Source: Harmothoe impar
Taxonomy: Eukaryota > Annelida > Polychaeta > Phyllodocida > Polynoidae
DNA: 64,000 nt
Assembly (NCBI GenBank): GCA_947462335.1
Contig: OX381707.1
Location: 38,367,618 to 38,431,617 of the forward strand
Reading direction: 5' to 3'
Below the pieces are notes generated by a model. It saw only the letters and a list, made by a program, of their open reading frames with translations. It was not told the DNA's origin and ran no database searches. The position numbers were made by a program, and so were the translations under genes. This document shows positions 61,601 through 64,000 of the stretch, piece by piece. Position 1 is the first letter of the stretch. Every line of letters begins with the position of its first letter.

Positions 61601-63741
61601 TACCCTCAGCGCGTATACGAGGCCGACGCTTATTTGATACCCAGCGCTTAAACACAATACTAGGGCAATCCCTGCACTCTGCACCAAAGGTGGTGGAGAC
61701 CGTAATCTCTTGTGCAGCCCACAGTTGTGGGACGAACGCAGGTTCAAAGGTTTCCCAAATTGGGGCTGCGGGTTATTTTAGGGTTACCGCATCTACCGCA
61801 TGAAGGTCACATTCAGCTGAAACATTGTGATCCTGTATCTGATAGTGGTGATTAAAAGCCAATTGAAATAATAGTTCTGTCGTTCTAGTTGTGTCTAGTT
61901 TTAGAAGTAAATTACTAAAGCAGCTATAATCACTCTCCAGGGGTGGGTTATAAGCCAGTTAAGTCATCAAGCCCAGGGTTCCCACGTGACATGGAATGAC
62001 ATTGAATTTGAAAGCTGTCTGGAATGTCCCTGGAATTTTGTAAAAAATTGTCATGGAATGTCATGGAATTTAAAAATTATAGAATTAATATTACAAAATC
62101 TCTGAGAATGTACCATATGTTTCTATATTTTAGAAATGTTCTAAAGGGCCAAGCCCCATGACCCCACACAAGAATTTTTATAAATGTCATGGAAAATTGA
62201 GATTTTTGTCATGGAATGTCATGGAATGTCATGGAAATGTCATGGAATTTTGATCTGAAATTTTTGTGGGAACCTTGCAAGCCTCATGACCTCATACCGA
62301 CACTGTTTGATATCTACCACACATATTTAGTAAATGATATCTACCAGAGGTAACGCATACAGCATTTAAATATATTGTCAATAACTGTATGTCTAACTTC
62401 AGGGTCGTCTTTGGTTACGAGGGCCAGACCAATGCCCTTCGCGTGGTGGAAAATGGAGGTAAGTACATTTGTATGAACTGGTAGATATATTCTCAATGTA
62501 CTACAAACACTTGAGTAGTAAAAACTGATTATAAATGGAGATCACACAATAATGATAAGCCGCCTGCAGTATTTCTGGGGATGTAGGCTGACATGAGCGT
62601 GAAAAAATACTTGTTCTTTCTGAATATTATTTAGATTGGTTTGTCGGTATATTTCGCGTTTTTAATCATTAAAATTATTTACACTAGAGCAGGGGCTATG
62701 ACAACCGGGCATAGTTTGCGAGTAGACGCACATGACATATAGTGTCCTACTTGACATACAGAGAAAACCAATAATCCATACACGTAGAGAATACAATTGA
62801 AAAGATCGTGCTATTGTACAAGTGCATTGATATAGCATTGTCAGCTTTTACATCAGCCACACTGTGGTCATTCAAGTAGATTCTACAAAAACACTTACCA
62901 TTATCGACGTAATAAGCGCTCAGTGCACTTAGCACTCATTTTAAACACATTTCCAGTACTACTGTCACCTGTAGTAGTTAAGTTTAGAGGTTAAAACTAT
63001 TTAATGCCACACCAAGAAAGCATCAGAAACAGAAAGAGGGGGGGGGGGGGGTGACGAGAACTAAACATTTGCTCGTTTGCATCCGCGATGCAACCTTAAA
63101 GAGGGTGCTGGGTGGGCAAATGTCGACCCGTCTGGTACGTCATAACCACTTTCCACGAACCCTAATTGGTACTAATTACAGTGAGACCACGATTACCCGA
63201 CCCTCAACGATCCGACACCCTCGATTATCCAGCTGCTTTTATCAGGGAGTTTTAATAAGCATATAAGTGTGCTTCAATAATCCGGCAGCCTCAACATCCG
63301 GCCATGTTTTGTCTGAAACGGGCATGGTTGGACTGTCGAGGTCTCACTGTAAAAGATTCGGTAGGAGGACCATAACAGAATTCCCACGTGTCATGGAATG
63401 TGATGGAATTTGAAAGATTTGCTGGTGTCATGGAATGTCATGGAAAATGAAAATGATGGAATTAGTATTGCAAAATATCCTAGAATGTACCATTTGACCC
63501 CCTGACCCCGACAAGAATGTTATAAATGTCATGTAAAATTGAGATTTCATGGAAATGTCATGGAATTTCAGTTTGATTTTTTTTGTGGGAACCCTGTGTA
63601 AGAGTGAGTGGTATCTTTGATGACATAGATGGGGACCTGGAGGAGACGGTGGAGGAGTTGAACAGCGGTAAGGTCATGTACGCCTACATCCGAGTCAAGG
63701 ACCCTAACACCGGCCTCAACAAGTTTGTGTTTGTCAACTGG
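58668..63741 (+). CDS. DBNL: DBNL, drebrin-like / actin-binding protein 1 (first three exons, 3' partial)
   Basis: DBNL/Abp1 links F-actin to endocytosis and receptor signalling: an N-terminal ADF-homology domain binds F-actin and a C-terminal SH3 domain binds dynamin and other partners. Exons: 58668-58753 (MSRVDLSKNRTALLAAYEDV.. ending at W), 62403-62458 (VVFGYEGQTNALRVVENG) and 63629-63741 (DGDLEETVEELNSGKVMYAY.. KFVFVNW). Donors are GTAGGT at 58754, GTAAGT at 62459 and GTAAGT at 63742; acceptors are TTCAG ending at 62402 and CATAG ending at 63628. Phases agree. The 85 residues align without gaps to the start of vertebrate DBNL after one extra N-terminal residue (VEELNSGKVMYA, RVKDPN.G..KFV..NW). 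An in-frame alternative acceptor at 63604 would insert eight residues (VSGIFDDI) in a surface loop; the gap-free alignment favours 63628. The remaining ADF-H exons, linker and SH3 domain are right of the window. Intron 1 is 3.6 kb and intron 2 is 1.2 kb, both carrying repeats. Confidence 0.93.
59310..59460. repeat. GTGTCG/TCGATTTT array, part 1
   Basis: In reverse complement this belongs to the GACATG family: units of GTGTCGATTTTTA with GCCGTGTCG spacers. It begins ACCGTGTCGCCGTGTCGATT and ends CGTGTCGATTTTAACC. It lies in DBNL intron 1. Confidence 0.6.
59470..59550. repeat. C-rich tandem repeat, about 35-base unit
   Basis: Three imperfect copies of a unit containing TCACACCTCCCCCCACCCAA, wedged between two GTGTCG arrays. 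Confidence 0.6.
59618..59855. repeat. GTGTCG/TCGATTTT array, part 2
   Basis: About seven units of CTGTGTCTGTCGATTTTTAT with spacers TCCCAAGC or AAAAGGGCC, ending CACGTGTCGAATTTTACCC. Same family as 59310-59460, separated by the C-rich tandem repeat. Confidence 0.65.
59981..60220. mobile_element. Harbinger-like MITE, copy 3, TAA target duplication
   Basis: The left terminus is GGGAGTGATCATTTTTTAAC and the right terminus GAAAAATGATCACTCCC, with TAA directly outside both ends. It shares the internal TTTCCGC.CGGAGCGTGC and GGCTTTTTGG blocks with the copy at 37912-38230. It lies in DBNL intron 1. A further end fragment is at about 60308-60335. Confidence 0.85.
60725..61210. repeat. 'tataagcc' repeat family, DBNL intron 1
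   Basis: Repeated GTATAAGCC motifs (TTGCGTATAAGCCCAACTCG, GTATAAGCCGCACCTATAAG) are combined with TACGGTA/TACCGTA and the CTCCACCATGGGAGAAACC block. A diverged copy lies at 14296-14440 in a RHOBTB intron, and related ACCGTAT ends occur at 2375 and 3782. The superfamily was not assigned. Confidence 0.6.
61974..62278. mobile_element. hAT-like CAGGGTTCCCAC element, copy 2
   Basis: The left end is CAGGGTTCCCACGTGACATG and the right end TTTTTGTGGGAACCTTG, flanked by CAAGCC on both sides, a possible target duplication. The interior repeats ATGGAATGTCATGGAA several times. It ends about 125 bases before DBNL exon 2. Confidence 0.78.
63179..63349. mobile_element. pogo/Tigger-like MITE with TA target duplication
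   Basis: The left end CAGTGAGACCACGATTACCC and the right end (reverse complement CAGTGAGACCTCGACAGTCC) form inverted termini with an exact first 10 bases, flanked by TA on each side (63177-63178, 63350-63351). Internal repeats of the type 'ccctcgattatccag' and 'aataatccggca' are typical of Tigger-type ends. It is 171 bases, non-coding and in DBNL intron 2. Confidence 0.85.
63376..63596. mobile_element. hAT-like CAGGGTTCCCAC element, copy 3
   Basis: The left end is mutated (CAGAATTCCCACGTGTCATG) and the right end GTGGGAACCCTG is intact. The interior has TCATGGAATGTCATGGAA blocks. It ends 32 bases before the preferred DBNL exon 3 and 8 bases before the alternative exon 3 boundary, so its T-rich right end supplies the nearby pyrimidine tract. 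Confidence 0.78.
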
Positions 63742-64000
63742 GTAAGTGCAGCCATGAGACTAATACGCAGTGTAGACCTGTTAAAGCATCAATATTAGAG
63801 AGGTTTGAGTAGTAAAGAAGGGTTGATTAATGTAGCAAATGTTAATGAAATATTATAAAGCAATTAGATTCATCATGGAGTGTATAGTAGATCTTATACT
63901 CTCCCTGGATTTATCCTTTAAAAAAACCCATTGAAACATATCGCCTTGACTATTAAAATAGCCCCCATGCTGGCTGTCGTTTACCTGTGTCCCTGACTAG
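63742..64000 (+). other. start of DBNL intron 3
   Basis: The sequence after the GTAAGT donor at 63742 is non-coding to the window edge. The next ADF-H exon should lie to the right. Confidence 0.7.

Noticed and set aside
61441..61803. 120-codon plus-strand frame in DBNL intron 1
   Set aside because: It lies in repeat-like 'gcgtataagcc' sequence, shows no domain and has no splice context; treated as chance.
63605..63628. Upstream start for DBNL exon 3 at 63605
   Set aside because: In frame and possible, but it would insert eight residues into an otherwise gap-free ADF-H alignment; kept only as an alternative splice form.

Overview
The window is eukaryotic nuclear DNA. Coding exons are short, carry GT..AG splice signals and agree in phase across junctions, and they lie in long AT-rich introns and intergenic DNA full of small non-autonomous DNA transposons. 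Animal genes are present (RHOBTB, drebrin-like, NHP2). Intron sizes, the divergence from vertebrate proteins and the abundance of the palindrome TAGGCCTA suggest a marine invertebrate, perhaps an echinoderm or hemichordate, but the phylum is inference.

Three protein-coding genes can be supported. (1) At the left edge, on the + strand, are the last three exons of NHP2, the L7Ae-family H/ACA snoRNP protein (701-1873); its first exons lie left of the window. (2) On the - strand is a complete RHOBTB gene, an atypical Rho GTPase with two BTB domains. Nine exons between 17849 and 12056 give a 728-residue frame from the conserved-region start. An exon 37 kb upstream (54696-54772) ends in the exact phase needed to splice to 17849 and stay open into that frame, so the gene may span about 42.7 kb with a giant first intron. 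(3) On the + strand at the right edge are the first three exons of a drebrin-like/Abp1 gene (DBNL, 58668-63741). They encode the first half of the ADF-H domain; the rest runs off the window. RHOBTB and DBNL would be divergently transcribed with starts about 3.9 kb apart.

Most of the rest is repeat. RHOBTB intron 1 (17.85-54.7 kb) holds about eleven copies of a roughly 200 bp palindromic element (ends near CCCTTTAAGGGCCGCAT, core GGCGAGTAACTCGCC); an inverted pair of about 850 bp arms that carry phased AGGTCA sites; a 2.5 kb element built around the motif AAAGTGGGAC with a separate TTAA-flanked element nested inside it; and Harbinger-like elements with TAA target duplications. Other families are GACATG-rich arrays, a 'catggaatgtcatgg' element with GGGTTCCCAC ends, a GGCGGATCCAGGA element, a GTTTGTTTCAGG element and one pogo/Tigger-like element in DBNL intron 2. 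No transposase, reverse transcriptase, CRISPR array, rRNA or convincing tRNA was seen.

The genes are unrelated housekeeping or signalling genes. The most interesting points are the distal RHOBTB first exon, the nested transposons, repeats abutting DBNL regulatory and splice signals, and ordered arrays of transcription-factor-like motifs inside repeats.
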